A stretch of DNA of 64,000 nt. It comes from Pseudomonadota bacterium (GTDB taxonomy: Bacteria > Pseudomonadota > Gammaproteobacteria > UBA9214). Position numbers and translations under genes: made by a program. Below, piece by piece: positions 26,417-34,982 of the stretch. The stretch covers positions 248,001 through 312,000 of the forward strand of contig JAWLAI010000006.1 of NCBI GenBank assembly GCA_041395565.1. Reading direction: 5' to 3'. The notes below the pieces were generated by a model. That model was not told the origin of the DNA. It worked only from the letters and a program-made list of their open reading frames with translations, and ran no database searches. The stretch's first letter is position 1. The number at the start of each line of letters is the position of its first letter.

Positions 26417-26937
26417 TGCGGCGCCACCTCAGCCAGCGGGGCTTCACCTTGCTCGAATTGGTCATCACCCTGATGATCCTGGCCCTGCTCGGCGCGGCGG
26501 CCGGTTACGGCCTGACCGGCGGCGCGCTGGCGTTCTCCAGCAATGCCGACAACCTGCGCACGCTCGGCAAGCTGCGATATGCCAGCGAACGCGTGGCGCG
26601 CGAGCTGCGGGAGATCCGACGCAGCAGCGCAAATCCGGCAATCTTCGACATCACGGCCATGTCCGGCACCGCCCTGGCCTTCACCAAACGCGACGGCACC
26701 GGTGTCACCCTGGGTATCGCCGCGCCACTGCTTACCCTCGCCTACACCACCCCGGCCGGAACCTATACCCTGTCCGACCAGGTCGGCAGTGCAAGCTTCG
26801 CCTATTACCGGGCCGACGGGACCACGGCAGCCACCGGCAGCAGCGACGTCGCGTTCGTGGAATTCAACCTGGCGTTGGTCCAGGACGGCGACAGCTACCC
26901 GCAGCGCACGCGCGTCGCATTGAGGAACCGGCAGTGA
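26416..26937 (+). CDS. mshO: Minor pseudopilin, MshO-like
   Basis: The 173-residue prepilin starts MRRHLSQRG, then FTLLELVITLMILALLGAAAGYG (Glu at +5). A PilW/GspJ-like domain follows (ERVARELREIRRSS). It overlaps mshD by one base and mshP by 4 bases. MshO would cap or initiate the pilus with the other minor pilins. Confidence 0.82.
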   Translation: MRRHLSQRGFTLLELVITLMILALLGAAAGYGLTGGALAFSSNADNLRTLGKLRYASERVARELREIRRSSANPAIFDITAMSGTALAFTKRDGTGVTLGIAAPLLTLAYTTPAGTYTLSDQVGSASFAYYRADGTTAATGSSDVAFVEFNLALVQDGDSYPQRTRVALRNRQ

Positions 26938-28358
26938 ACGGCAAGCGGCTGCAGCACCAGCGTGGCGCGGTCACCCTGATCGGCGCCCTGTTCCTGATCC
27001 TGTCGGTCATCGTGCTGCTGGCCGCGGTACAGCGCATGGCCGCCAGCAGCATCACCGACAGCGCCCTGCACGGCGACGGCATCGAGGCGCTGTTCATCGC
27101 CGAGAGCGGCCTGGAGCGGGCTGCATGGCGTTATAGCGGCGGCAGTACCTGCGCGGCACTGGCCGGCGAGACCGCCGCCATCGGTCGCGGCACCTTCACC
27201 ATCCAGTCGGCCGCCCTGGTCGGCACGGCATGCCGGGTACGCGTCAGCGCCAGCGTCACGACCACCCTGGCGGCGAATGCCGCCACGCGGACCATAGAGG
27301 GCGATCTCACCCCGCCCGGCGGCGGTGGTGGCTGGATTGCCGCCGACAACGCCAGCAATGGCGATGCGCAGCTGCTGCAATCGACCGGCAGCGGCTGGGT
27401 GAACAACGGCCCCTATACAGGACTGCTGCATCAGGACCTCAACAGCGTGCACTGCGCCAGCAGCAACGACTGCTGGGCCGTGGGCCAGGACAGCGGCGGC
27501 TGGTGGAGCACCACGGAATTCCTGGCACACTGGAACGGCAGCACCTGGTCGCTCGGCGGCCCCTATGGCAGCGTGCCCGGCGCCGATCTGAACAGCGTGT
27601 TCTGCATCAGCGTCAATGACTGCTGGGCGGTCGGCGACAACAGCGGCGGCTGGTGGAGTGGCGGCGAGCTGATCATCCACTGGAACGGCAGCACCTGGTC
27701 CCGCGTCGGCCCCAGCTGGTCCATTCCTAACGTCAATCTCAACGGCGTCCACTGCATCTCTGCCAGTGACTGCTGGGCGGTCGGCAACGATATCAACAGC
27801 GGCAGCAACCGCGAGGTTATGCTGCACTGGAACGGCAGCAGCTGGAGCCGGGCCGGCCCCTATGGCAGCGTGCCGAGCGCGGACCTGAACGGTGTGCACT
27901 GCGTTGCCAGCAACGACTGCTGGGCGGTCGGCGACAGCTACAACGGCGAACTGATCATCCATTGGAACGGCAGTGGCTGGAGCCGTATCGGGCCTTATGG
28001 CGGCATTCCCAATGAACGGCTCAACAGTGTTTCCTGCGTGGCCAGCAACAATTGCTGGGCAGTGGGAAATGACAACAACGGCGAGCTGATCATCCACTGG
28101 AACGGCAGCAGCTGGACGCGCAGCGGTCCCTACGGCAGCATTGCCAACCAGGACCTGAACAGCATCCACATGGTGAGCGCAACCTTGGGATACGTGGTCG
28201 GCGACAACGGGACGATCGGCATCTGGAACGGCAGCAGCTGGAGCGGGATGGGCTCTCCGGTCAGCCAGAACCTGAACGCGGTATACGTATCGGCCGGCGG
28301 TGGTGGTGGCGGCACAGGGAGCGTCACCCTGCTGCGCTGGAGCGAAGTGATCTTGTGA
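26934..28358 (+). CDS. mshP: MshP/PilX-like minor pilin fused to a repeat domain resembling a beta-propeller
   Basis: The 474-residue product has a PilX/MshP-type N-terminus: HQRGAVTLIGALFLILSVIV with no Glu at +5, then IEALFIAESGLERAAWRY. After about residue 125 it differs from normal MshP. A glycine hinge is followed by repeats of about 40-50 residues with the pattern LNxVxCxxxNDCWAVG then LIxHWNGSxWSxxGPYG. Five copies carry a C-x5-C pair (CASSNDC, CISVNDC, CISASDC, CVASNDC, CVASNNC). A sixth is degenerate and a partial seventh ends the protein. Such a repeat number suits a 6-7 blade propeller. The protein would present a tip adhesin or sensor. Confidence 0.85.
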   Translation: MNGKRLQHQRGAVTLIGALFLILSVIVLLAAVQRMAASSITDSALHGDGIEALFIAESGLERAAWRYSGGSTCAALAGETAAIGRGTFTIQSAALVGTACRVRVSASVTTTLAANAATRTIEGDLTPPGGGGGWIAADNASNGDAQLLQSTGSGWVNNGPYTGLLHQDLNSVHCASSNDCWAVGQDSGGWWSTTEFLAHWNGSTWSLGGPYGSVPGADLNSVFCISVNDCWAVGDNSGGWWSGGELIIHWNGSTWSRVGPSWSIPNVNLNGVHCISASDCWAVGNDINSGSNREVMLHWNGSSWSRAGPYGSVPSADLNGVHCVASNDCWAVGDSYNGELIIHWNGSGWSRIGPYGGIPNERLNSVSCVASNNCWAVGNDNNGELIIHWNGSSWTRSGPYGSIANQDLNSIHMVSATLGYVVGDNGTIGIWNGSSWSGMGSPVSQNLNAVYVSAGGGGGGTGSVTLLRWSEVIL

Positions 28359-28479
28359 CGATATAGATGCAAAGGTACAGAAAGCGGTCCCTGGCAGTGC
28401 GCCAGGGAGCGCCAGCCAGGTAGCCAGTGACCGGGCAACTGCACTAAACCCAGCAACATCGCGAAACCCGAGGTGCACC

Positions 28480-29412
28480 ATGTTTGCGTTCGCCCGCAGT
28501 AAACAGCCAGGCACAACCACCGGCATCGTCGCGACGGATACCGGCATAGCCATTGCCAGCATCCGCCACCAGGGCAGGGCCGGCCCCAGCCTGCAAACCT
28601 GCAGCTTCCAGCCCCTGGCCGCCGCTGCAGCCGACAGGCAGGCGCAGATCATGCAGGGACGTGGACTCGACCGGCAACAGTGCACGACCCTGCTCGATAT
28701 CGGTGAATACCAGTTGCTGGTGGTGGACGCGCCCGAAGTGCCCCCGCAGGAGTTGCGGGCCGCACTGCGCTGGCAGATCCAGGACCTGATCGACTTCCAT
28801 ATCGACGACGCCGTCATCGACGTGTTCGACGCGCCCCCCGGCGGTCCTGCCGGCACCCGCCGGCAGATGTACGTCGTCGTCGCACGGGCGTCCCGGGTCC
28901 GGGAACGCATCGACCGGCTGGAACAGGCTGGCGTCAACCTGCAGGTCATCGACATACCGGAGCTGGCCCTGCGCAATATCGCGGCGCGCCTGCCGGAGGA
29001 CGCGGCCGGTATTGCCACCCTTTACTTCAATCCGCACCACTGCCTGATCACGCTGACGCACCAGGCGACCCTCTATCTCACCCGTACCATCGATTTCGGT
29101 TATCGCGACCTGCAGGAAAATGCCTCGCAACCACATACGCTAAGTAACCGGCTGGCGCTGGAAATCCAGCGCTCGATCGATTACTACGAGCAGCACTTCC
29201 GCCAGGCCCCGATCCGGACCATCGCCATCCTGCCGCTGCCCGTCACACTCTATGGCCTGGAGGATGCGCTGCAGCAGACGCTCGGTCTGGTTACCCGCTC
29301 GATAGCGCTGGCCGATATCATCGGGTGCGCCCAGGAACCCGATCCGGCCGCGGCGGCCACCTGCCTGCTGGCGGTGGGCAGCGCGCTGCGCACGGAGGCC
29401 AGGACCCTGTAG
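28480..29412 (+). CDS. mshI: PilM-like MSHA protein MshI
   Basis: This actin-like cytoplasmic protein would bind the N-terminal tail of the PilN-like partner. The 310-residue product begins MFAFARSKQPGTTTGIVATDTGIAIASI. It contains APEVPPQELRAALRWQIQDLIDFH and LALEIQRSIDYYEQHF, both PilM/MshI-type signatures. In Vibrio it lies at the start of the operon. Here it is the last gene, 121 bases after mshP. A separate promoter is possible. Confidence 0.85.
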   Translation: MFAFARSKQPGTTTGIVATDTGIAIASIRHQGRAGPSLQTCSFQPLAAAAADRQAQIMQGRGLDRQQCTTLLDIGEYQLLVVDAPEVPPQELRAALRWQIQDLIDFHIDDAVIDVFDAPPGGPAGTRRQMYVVVARASRVRERIDRLEQAGVNLQVIDIPELALRNIAARLPEDAAGIATLYFNPHHCLITLTHQATLYLTRTIDFGYRDLQENASQPHTLSNRLALEIQRSIDYYEQHFRQAPIRTIAILPLPVTLYGLEDALQQTLGLVTRSIALADIIGCAQEPDPAAAATCLLAVGSALRTEARTL

Positions 29413-29512
29413 TACTCAGCCCGGCCATGTCCCGCGCGTGCGCGGGGTACCGGCGCATGATGCCTGCACGCAGCTACCACTGCCGGCAGGCGGCGACGGC
29501 ACGCGTGGAATG

Positions 29513-29563
29513 AGAACCTATCGCATAATCCCTCGCTGCCGTGAGGATTATGCGATAGGTTCT
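29513..29563. repeat. Perfect 19-bp inverted repeat with a 13-base loop
   Basis: AGAACCTATCGCATAATCC at 29513-29531 is the exact reverse complement of 29545-29563. The arms are AT-richer than their surroundings. No T-run follows on either side, so it is not a standard terminator. Further GGTTCTAG copies lie at 29557-29564 and 29572-29579. It separates the MSHA locus from the convergent Xre/ParS-like gene. Confidence 0.75.
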
Positions 29564-29576
29564 AGCAGGATCGGTT

Positions 29577-29978
29577 CTAGTCCTTTCGTTCCGATTCCCG
29601 CCAGGCAAAGGAACAGTCCAGATGGGTACGGACGGTGATCAGACCGCTCAGCCCGTCTTCCAGCATGATATCGACCGGGCGTCTGCGCCGTAGCCGTCTG
29701 CAGGGTTGCTTCAGCCAGATCACGGCAATTCGGTTGTTGCGCGGGAAGGTGGTACGTAACGCATCGGCGATGCCCAGCAGATGCTCGACCCGCTTGAGCA
29801 CGTCGGGGTCGTCCGGCAACGGGGTTTCGTCCTGATAGCGCCGCAGGCTGCGGCCGCTCACCTTGCCGGGCAATGCCAGCATGACAACCTGATCGGCTGG
29901 GCTTACGCCCCATTCATCCAGCGTATTGATGACCATGCGGCCGAGATCGAGGCGGTCCTGCGCGGTGAGTTGAGTCAT
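29577..29978 (-). CDS. Xre/MbcA/ParS-type (DUF2384) protein without a toxin neighbour
   Basis: From the ATG at 29978 the protein has 133 residues. An N-terminal helical DNA-binding-like part (LDLGRMVINTLDEWGVSPADQVVMLALPG then GRSLRRYQ) precedes a C-terminal toxin-binding domain (VEHLLGIADALRTTFPRN, WLKQPCRRLRRRRPVDIMLEDG). It resembles MbcA/ParS antitoxins of RES-type systems. No RES or other toxin gene lies on either side, so it may be a lone regulator. An upstream ATG at 30095 gives a basic, improbable extension. Confidence 0.75.
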   Translation of the reverse strand: MTQLTAQDRLDLGRMVINTLDEWGVSPADQVVMLALPGKVSGRSLRRYQDETPLPDDPDVLKRVEHLLGIADALRTTFPRNNRIAVIWLKQPCRRLRRRRPVDIMLEDGLSGLITVRTHLDCSFAWRESERKD

Positions 29979-30335
29979 AGTCCACAAGTCTCCATGCGAC
30001 GTTTGGCGTGTCATAGGCCCCGAGTGCCACCACGGCCGCCCGGGCGGGCCTTTGCAGCGGCAAGGCAAGGTAACCTCTCGGTTAAGATGTCGCACGGTCC
30101 GCTGACAGCGCGATCGCTGAAATTTCGATATTACATCAATTCGCGCCGCTGATCCGGAAGCCCTGACATCCAGTGTTGTTATTGATCAGTCCGGCATCAG
30201 CCAGGACCAGCCTGATTCGATAGCGGCCGCAGCCGCACTGCGAAACTGCACAATGATGGTCTGCACTTTCTAACACGCCATCGAATCAAGTAACATAACG
30301 GCCACCATAACCACGGTGATGACCGGAACCAGGAC
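29979..30335. other. Gap before the hybrid histidine kinase
   Basis: A 357-base divergent gap between the ParS-like gene and the kinase. No gene or strong promoter was recognised. The stretch 30120-30200 is AT-richer and may hold the kinase promoter, but no -35/-10 pair is convincing. Confidence 0.4.
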
Positions 30336-33300
30336 ATGAGACAGTCAGGTTCATCCCGCGTCGAGGCCCCAGCACAAACCGCCGGCAAGGAAGGCATACG
30401 GATCCTGCTGCTGTGCATAGCCCTCGTGATCGTGGCCATCCTCGCCGGGCTGATTTCCATGCTGCTCGTACACAGCGCCCTCGACCAGCTCGAGTCAGGC
30501 CGGGCCGAGATCGACGGGAATCGCCGCCAGCTCTACAACAGCGGGGCCAGCATCGAACGCAACCTGGCCGATGCCCGGGCCGTGATCGGCTATATCCTGT
30601 TCCAGACCGCCCGGCTCGAACAATCAGACAAGAGCGCCCGCCCCCTGGGCGAACTGAACAAAAGCATTCGCGAGCTGCAGGATATCCTGCCGGCCGGCTC
30701 CCTCGCGCAGCACAGCGCCGAACTCGACAGTGTCGCCTCCAGTTTCGTCGCCCTGCACTACTCAGCATTGAACTGGAGAACCCAGTACGAACTGCAGCAG
30801 GAGGAACTCGCCACCCAGCGGCCACTCGAAAGGGTGCGCGACTATCTGCGGCAGCTGCAGGCTGCCAACGAATCATTCATGCGGGAGCGCCACCTGCGAC
30901 AGCAGGACCTGATGGAGAAACTGGTAAATTCGGGGTCGCTAGGAACCGACGCCCGGACCCGGGAGGTCTTAGACCAGTACATCGAAAACACCCGCTACAA
31001 CATCAGCGCCATGCGCGCCGAACTCATCGACATCAGCCGACTGGTCGAATCGCTTGCCAATGCCGCCACACCCGAGGAACTGGCCACTATCAGGACGCAG
31101 CGACTGGAACCCGCACTCGACAACCTCTACCAGCATGCACAAACCATCAGGGCAGATCTCGGTGACTGGTCGGCACCGGACGTGGACCAGATCAGCGAAC
31201 TCAGGACACTGATCCTGGGACCGGCGGCAAATCCACCGGCGCACTCCACGTCATATGACGCCCCTATCGCACTGTATGATGCACTCGCGCGCGGTATATT
31301 GCTGCGCGAGGGCCGCGACCAGCTCAACGAGAATCTGCACACGCTGGCAGGCGATGTCGAGAACAGCCTGACCACTGTGATGGACGTGGTGCACCGTTAT
31401 CTGATCCAGCTGGACAGCGAGGCTGAGCAAAGCTCCCGGGAGACCTGGGACAGCCTGGTGTTAACACTCGCCTCGAGCGCGGGGATATTCTTGTTGATTG
31501 TGGTATTCATACTCAGGGCTGTTCGCAATCAGGTCACCCAGTTGAACTCCCTGAAACTGCAGGCAGAGGACGCCAGCCGCGCCAAGAACCAGCTGATGCG
31601 GCGCATGCAGGAGAGCGAAACCCGCCAGCGCACCATCATGGAGACCATGTTCGGTGCACTCATCACCACAGACGAAGAGGGCAACATCGAGACCTTCAAC
31701 CCAGCCGCCGAGCTGATGTTCGGCTATCAGGCGCACGAGATTGTCGGTAAAACGGCGCTGGTGCTGGTCCCCGAAAACAAGCGCGCCAAGTATTCCGCCG
31801 CCGTGATGGGAATGATGGCCAACAACGGCAGCACCCTGCGCAAGGACCTGAACCTGACAGCCTGTCGCAAGGATGGCAGTGAATTCCCGGTATCGCTGGC
31901 CATCAGCAACATGAACATCGGCGGCAGACTGATGTATACCGGCATGGCCATGGATATCACGGACCGCTGCGAGGCCGAGGCAAGAATCCTCGAAGCCAAG
32001 GAAAAGGCCGAGTCCAGCGACCGCGCCAAGAGCGAGTTCCTGGCCACTATGAGTCACGAGATCCGCACCCCGATGAACGGCATTCTCGGTATGTCCGAGT
32101 TGCTGCTCGAAAGCAGACTGAATAGCAGGCAGTATCAGCTTGCCTCCAGGATTCAGCAATCGGGCAGACTGCTGCTACACCTCATCAACGACGTGCTTGA
32201 TCTGTCCCGCATCGAGGCCAACCGGCTCCATCTGGATCCGCAACCTTTCGATATCTACGAACTGATAACGGAATCCGGGCTCCTGTTTCACGAACAGGCG
32301 AAGCAGAAGGGACTCGAGATGCATTGCAACATCGATCCTGGCATACACAATGTCTGGCTCGGCGACAGCACCCGCCTGCGTCAGATCATCAACAACCTGA
32401 TGGCCAACGCGATCAAGTTCACCCATTCCGGCAACGTCACACTCGCCCTGGCGGCAAGCGATATCACCGCAACAGATGCAGCCCTGCGTTTTTCGGTCCG
32501 GGATACAGGCATTGGCATCGGCAGGGACGCACAGGAGTGCATCTTCGAATCGTTCTCCCAGGCTGACAGTTCAACGACTCGCTGCTACGGTGGCAGCGGC
32601 CTTGGCCTGACGATTTGCAAAAAGCTGGTGGAGCTGATGCACGGGGAAATCGGCATTATCAGCGACGCAGGCAAAGGCTCCGAATTCTGGTTCACCATCC
32701 GGCTCCCGCGCGCCGCGGTTGCAGCGCGGGAGACCGTCCCCACCCGAATCAATTGGCACACCGCGCGCCCGCTGAATGCAACTGTTTTACTGGTGGAAGA
32801 CAATGTCATAAACCGGGAAGTGGCAACCTACATGCTGGAATCGATGCATTGCAAGGTGACCTCGGCGACCGATGGCGCGGAGGCTCTGGAGCTGCTGGAA
32901 CGCGACCACTTCGACCTGATCCTCATGGACTGCCAGATGCCGGTCATGGATGGCTACCGGGCAACCGGCGAGATCCGCGCGCGCGAGGCGCGGCAAGCGG
33001 ACCCGCATATCCCGATCGTGGCGTTAACCGCCAATGCAATGAGCGACGCCCGGGATAAATGCCTCGCAGCCGGTATGGACGATTACCTGAGCAAGCCACT
33101 CACCATGGAATCGCTTTACCGCACCCTCGCCGGCAACCTGCAGCAGCCGCAGCAGGACGCAGGTGCCGAGGTAGTGCGTATCACCCCGATCACAGCCGCG
33201 CAAGGCACCGAGCAGACCTTCAATCCAGCCTATCTGAATGAATACCGGGCGCTGGATGGCGGTGATCGGCTGCAGGAGCGGATAATCACGCTGTACCTGC

Positions 33301-33593
33301 AAACAGCGCCGCAACACATGCAGGACATGCACGCTGCACTGCAGCACAACGATGCGCACAGCCTGAGTCGCACGGCGCATACCTTCAAGTCCAGTTGCGC
33401 CCAGCTTGGCGCTGAAAAATTGGCAGCGCTTTGCAACAGACTCGACACCCTGGCGCGCAGCGGCTCGTTACAGGGCGCAGTCAAGATCATGGAAAGAATA
33501 GAAATCGAGTATGCCCGGCTCAGTAGGATCCTTGGCAACCAGCGCCAGACAGCAATGCCGGCGGAGCCGGTCACACTTGAAATCGCCCACTAA
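30336..33593 (+). CDS. Hybrid histidine kinase (PAS-HisKA-HATPase-REC-Hpt)
   Basis: The 1085-residue sensor has TM1 at about 22-46 and a long helical periplasmic domain (47-373). TM2 lies at about 374-396. A PAS domain is at about 424-540. HisKA carries [11 protein letters not shown] with His574, and HATPase carries [12 protein letters not shown] and [14 protein letters not shown] receiver has [14 protein letters not shown] with Asp865 in [15 protein letters not shown]-terminal Hpt domain has [14 protein letters not shown] with His1015. The layout is BarA/TorS-like. The next gene, 116 bases on, is a REC-ANTAR regulator and the likely output. Confidence 0.93.
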   Translation: MRQSGSSRVEAPAQTAGKEGIRILLLCIALVIVAILAGLISMLLVHSALDQLESGRAEIDGNRRQLYNSGASIERNLADARAVIGYILFQTARLEQSDKSARPLGELNKSIRELQDILPAGSLAQHSAELDSVASSFVALHYSALNWRTQYELQQEELATQRPLERVRDYLRQLQAANESFMRERHLRQQDLMEKLVNSGSLGTDARTREVLDQYIENTRYNISAMRAELIDISRLVESLANAATPEELATIRTQRLEPALDNLYQHAQTIRADLGDWSAPDVDQISELRTLILGPAANPPAHSTSYDAPIALYDALARGILLREGRDQLNENLHTLAGDVENSLTTVMDVVHRYLIQLDSEAEQSSRETWDSLVLTLASSAGIFLLIVVFILRAVRNQVTQLNSLKLQAEDASRAKNQLMRRMQESETRQRTIMETMFGALITTDEEGNIETFNPAAELMFGYQAHEIVGKTALVLVPENKRAKYSAAVMGMMANNGSTLRKDLNLTACRKDGSEFPVSLAISNMNIGGRLMYTGMAMDITDRCEAEARILEAKEKAESSDRAKSEFLATMSHEIRTPMNGILGMSELLLESRLNSRQYQLASRIQQSGRLLLHLINDVLDLSRIEANRLHLDPQPFDIYELITESGLLFHEQAKQKGLEMHCNIDPGIHNVWLGDSTRLRQIINNLMANAIKFTHSGNVTLALAASDITATDAALRFSVRDTGIGIGRDAQECIFESFSQADSSTTRCYGGSGLGLTICKKLVELMHGEIGIISDAGKGSEFWFTIRLPRAAVAARETVPTRINWHTARPLNATVLLVEDNVINREVATYMLESMHCKVTSATDGAEALELLERDHFDLILMDCQMPVMDGYRATGEIRAREARQADPHIPIVALTANAMSDARDKCLAAGMDDYLSKPLTMESLYRTLAGNLQQPQQDAGAEVVRITPITAAQGTEQTFNPAYLNEYRALDGGDRLQERIITLYLQTAPQHMQDMHAALQHNDAHSLSRTAHTFKSSCAQLGAEKLAALCNRLDTLARSGSLQGAVKIMERIEIEYARLSRILGNQRQTAMPAEPVTLEIAH

Positions 33594-33709
33594 CTGCAGT
33601 ATTAACAGGCATCCTGTACTGGCAGCACGCCAGCAACCCGTGTCACCTGCGGCTCCGGCACACTGGCAAGCAGGTGCAGTTCCCGCCGCCACGAAATCAA
33701 TCTGCCACC

Positions 33710-34336
33710 ATGAAACGTGAACAGCCCCCCGCAACAATATTGCTGGTGGACGACGACCCGGTGATACGTCTGGCCCTGAGCGAAGGCATCAGAAGCGAGC
33801 GTTTCAAGATCGTAACAGCCAGCGACGGTGATACAGCGCTGGCTGCCTGCGGCAAATCGCGCTTCGACATGGCAATCATCGATCAGGAATTGCCGGACAC
33901 CTCGGGATTGGAATTGGCCAAGCGCCTGAAATCCGACTTCGGTATGCCCTTTGTTTTTCTCACAGCTTCCGATGATTTCCAGACCGTGTCGGCAGCCGCC
34001 CGCCTGGGTGCGCTCGGATATCTTGTCAAACCCGTGACACCGAGCCAGGTCAGCGCGGAAATCGAGGCTTCACTGTCCCGTTCGCGTGAAATCTACAATC
34101 TCGGTCGTGCCATCGAGGTGTCGGGCATCGTCAGCGTCGCACTCGGTCTGGTGATGCACAGCCAGGGGATCGGCAGGGATGAAGCCCTGCTATTGTTGCA
34201 GGGGATATGCCGTCCCAGGAATCAGACACTGAAGCAACTGAGTGAGGATCTGGTCGAGTGTCACGAAACGTACGCCAAGACACGAATGACCACGGGCATG
34301 GAAACCAGTCTTACGACGCTGCTGAAACTCACCTGA
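33710..34336 (+). CDS. REC-ANTAR response regulator (RNA-binding antiterminator type)
   Basis: The 208-residue protein has a receiver domain (ILLVDDDPVIRLALSEG; acceptor Asp58 in MAIIDQELPDTSG; Lys in YLVKPVT). An ANTAR-like three-helix tail at about 130-185 (IVSVALGLVMHSQGIGRDEALLLLQGICR) follows. ANTAR domains bind paired RNA hairpins and prevent termination. It is the likely partner of the hybrid kinase. The next 646 bases contain no gene but have a promoter and paired sequence, a possible target. Confidence 0.85.
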   Translation: MKREQPPATILLVDDDPVIRLALSEGIRSERFKIVTASDGDTALAACGKSRFDMAIIDQELPDTSGLELAKRLKSDFGMPFVFLTASDDFQTVSAAARLGALGYLVKPVTPSQVSAEIEASLSRSREIYNLGRAIEVSGIVSVALGLVMHSQGIGRDEALLLLQGICRPRNQTLKQLSEDLVECHETYAKTRMTTGMETSLTTLLKLT

Positions 34337-34400
34337 GTCTTGATAACAATCAATTATGAAACAGTCTGAAATATTTTCTTTCAGAATCTTGAAAAAGCAC

Positions 34401-34428
34401 TTGTAATCACGCACAACTTTTATATACT
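34401..34428 (+). promoter_or_regulatory. Sigma-70 promoter reading into a gene-free region
   Basis: TTGTAA (34401-34406) is separated by 16 bases from TATACT (34423-34428), four and five matches to the -35 and -10 consensus. The start site would be near 34435. The next open gene on this strand is far away, so it should make a non-coding transcript. Confidence 0.6.
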
Positions 34429-34434
34429 CCCGTA

Positions 34435-34866
34435 CAAGTTGTCACCACCGTTACCACGGGTCCTACATCTGCCCAGCGTGACAACTGCGTGCGACGCTCC
34501 GTCGTACGGATATCAAACGAACTTCAATTTATACCGACGTGTTCCTGGCCCATGCGCGTGCGCGCAAGTGTGTCATGCGAGCGACGGATTCCGTGGAACA
34601 CGTTGCAAGGTGGGGGACTGAAACTTGGGAAACCGGGTGGGGCCCGATGTTCGCGGCCTCCCGGAAAACCTGGAAAGGGGCATCGAGCGGCAAGGGGTTG
34701 CAGGTATCTGTTCGTCAGGGAGGTTGTACGACAGGGACGTCACCTATCTCAACCGGATGGACACCAGCGCCCACCTTATCCGCTCATCTGCCGGGTAAAC
34801 TCTGGATCTACAGCCAAGCTTGCGAGGACGTTGTACGACAGGGACGTCAACCTTATACAACGACTT
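34435..34866 (+). ncRNA. Structured non-coding region (novel RNA or group II intron remnant)
   Basis: This roughly 430-base stretch has no convincing gene and is rich in paired arms. They are AGTTGTCAC/GTGACAACT (34437-34445 with 34478-34486), CGAC/GTCG (34492-34504), ACGTGTTCC/GGAACACGT (34537-34545 with 34595-34603), CGATG/CATCG (34645-34649 with 34681-34685), and two copies of a bulged hairpin (34721-34745, 34830-34851). The middle is G-rich with GAAA-type loops. GTGCGAC at 34489 resembles a group II intron 5' end directly after a stem-loop. No domain V is visible, so at most a 5' fragment is present. Confidence 0.4.
34721..34851 (+). repeat. Duplicated hairpin, two copies of a 20-base repeat 107 bases apart
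   Basis: The identical 20-mer GTTGTACGACAGGGACGTCA occurs at 34723-34742 and 34830-34849. Each copy folds as a stem ACG/CGT under a loop ACAGGGA. The outer arms differ between copies yet still pair: AGGT with ACCT in copy 1 and GTTG with CAAC in copy 2. Different flanks that keep the pairing favour a conserved RNA structure. Confidence 0.6.
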
Positions 34867-34982
34867 GGCCGGATACCTCAGGGGAATACCGGGTAGGCAT
34901 ATTAGCACAAAACAGCTGCATTCAGCGCGGGAAGACACCGTGACGGCATGTCCGCCATGGGTGCCTCCCCGCCGCCGGCCGC

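Noticed and set aside
34723..34849. CRISPR-like direct repeats
   Set aside because: Only two copies, 107 bases apart. The spacing is too long and no cas genes are present. They fold as hairpins instead.
34489..34943. Two overlapping frames of 134-135 codons in the non-coding region
   Set aside because: Neither has a good ribosome binding site. Both run through the paired arms and the duplicated hairpin, which shows up as a repeated VRQG-like word, as expected for translated RNA structure.
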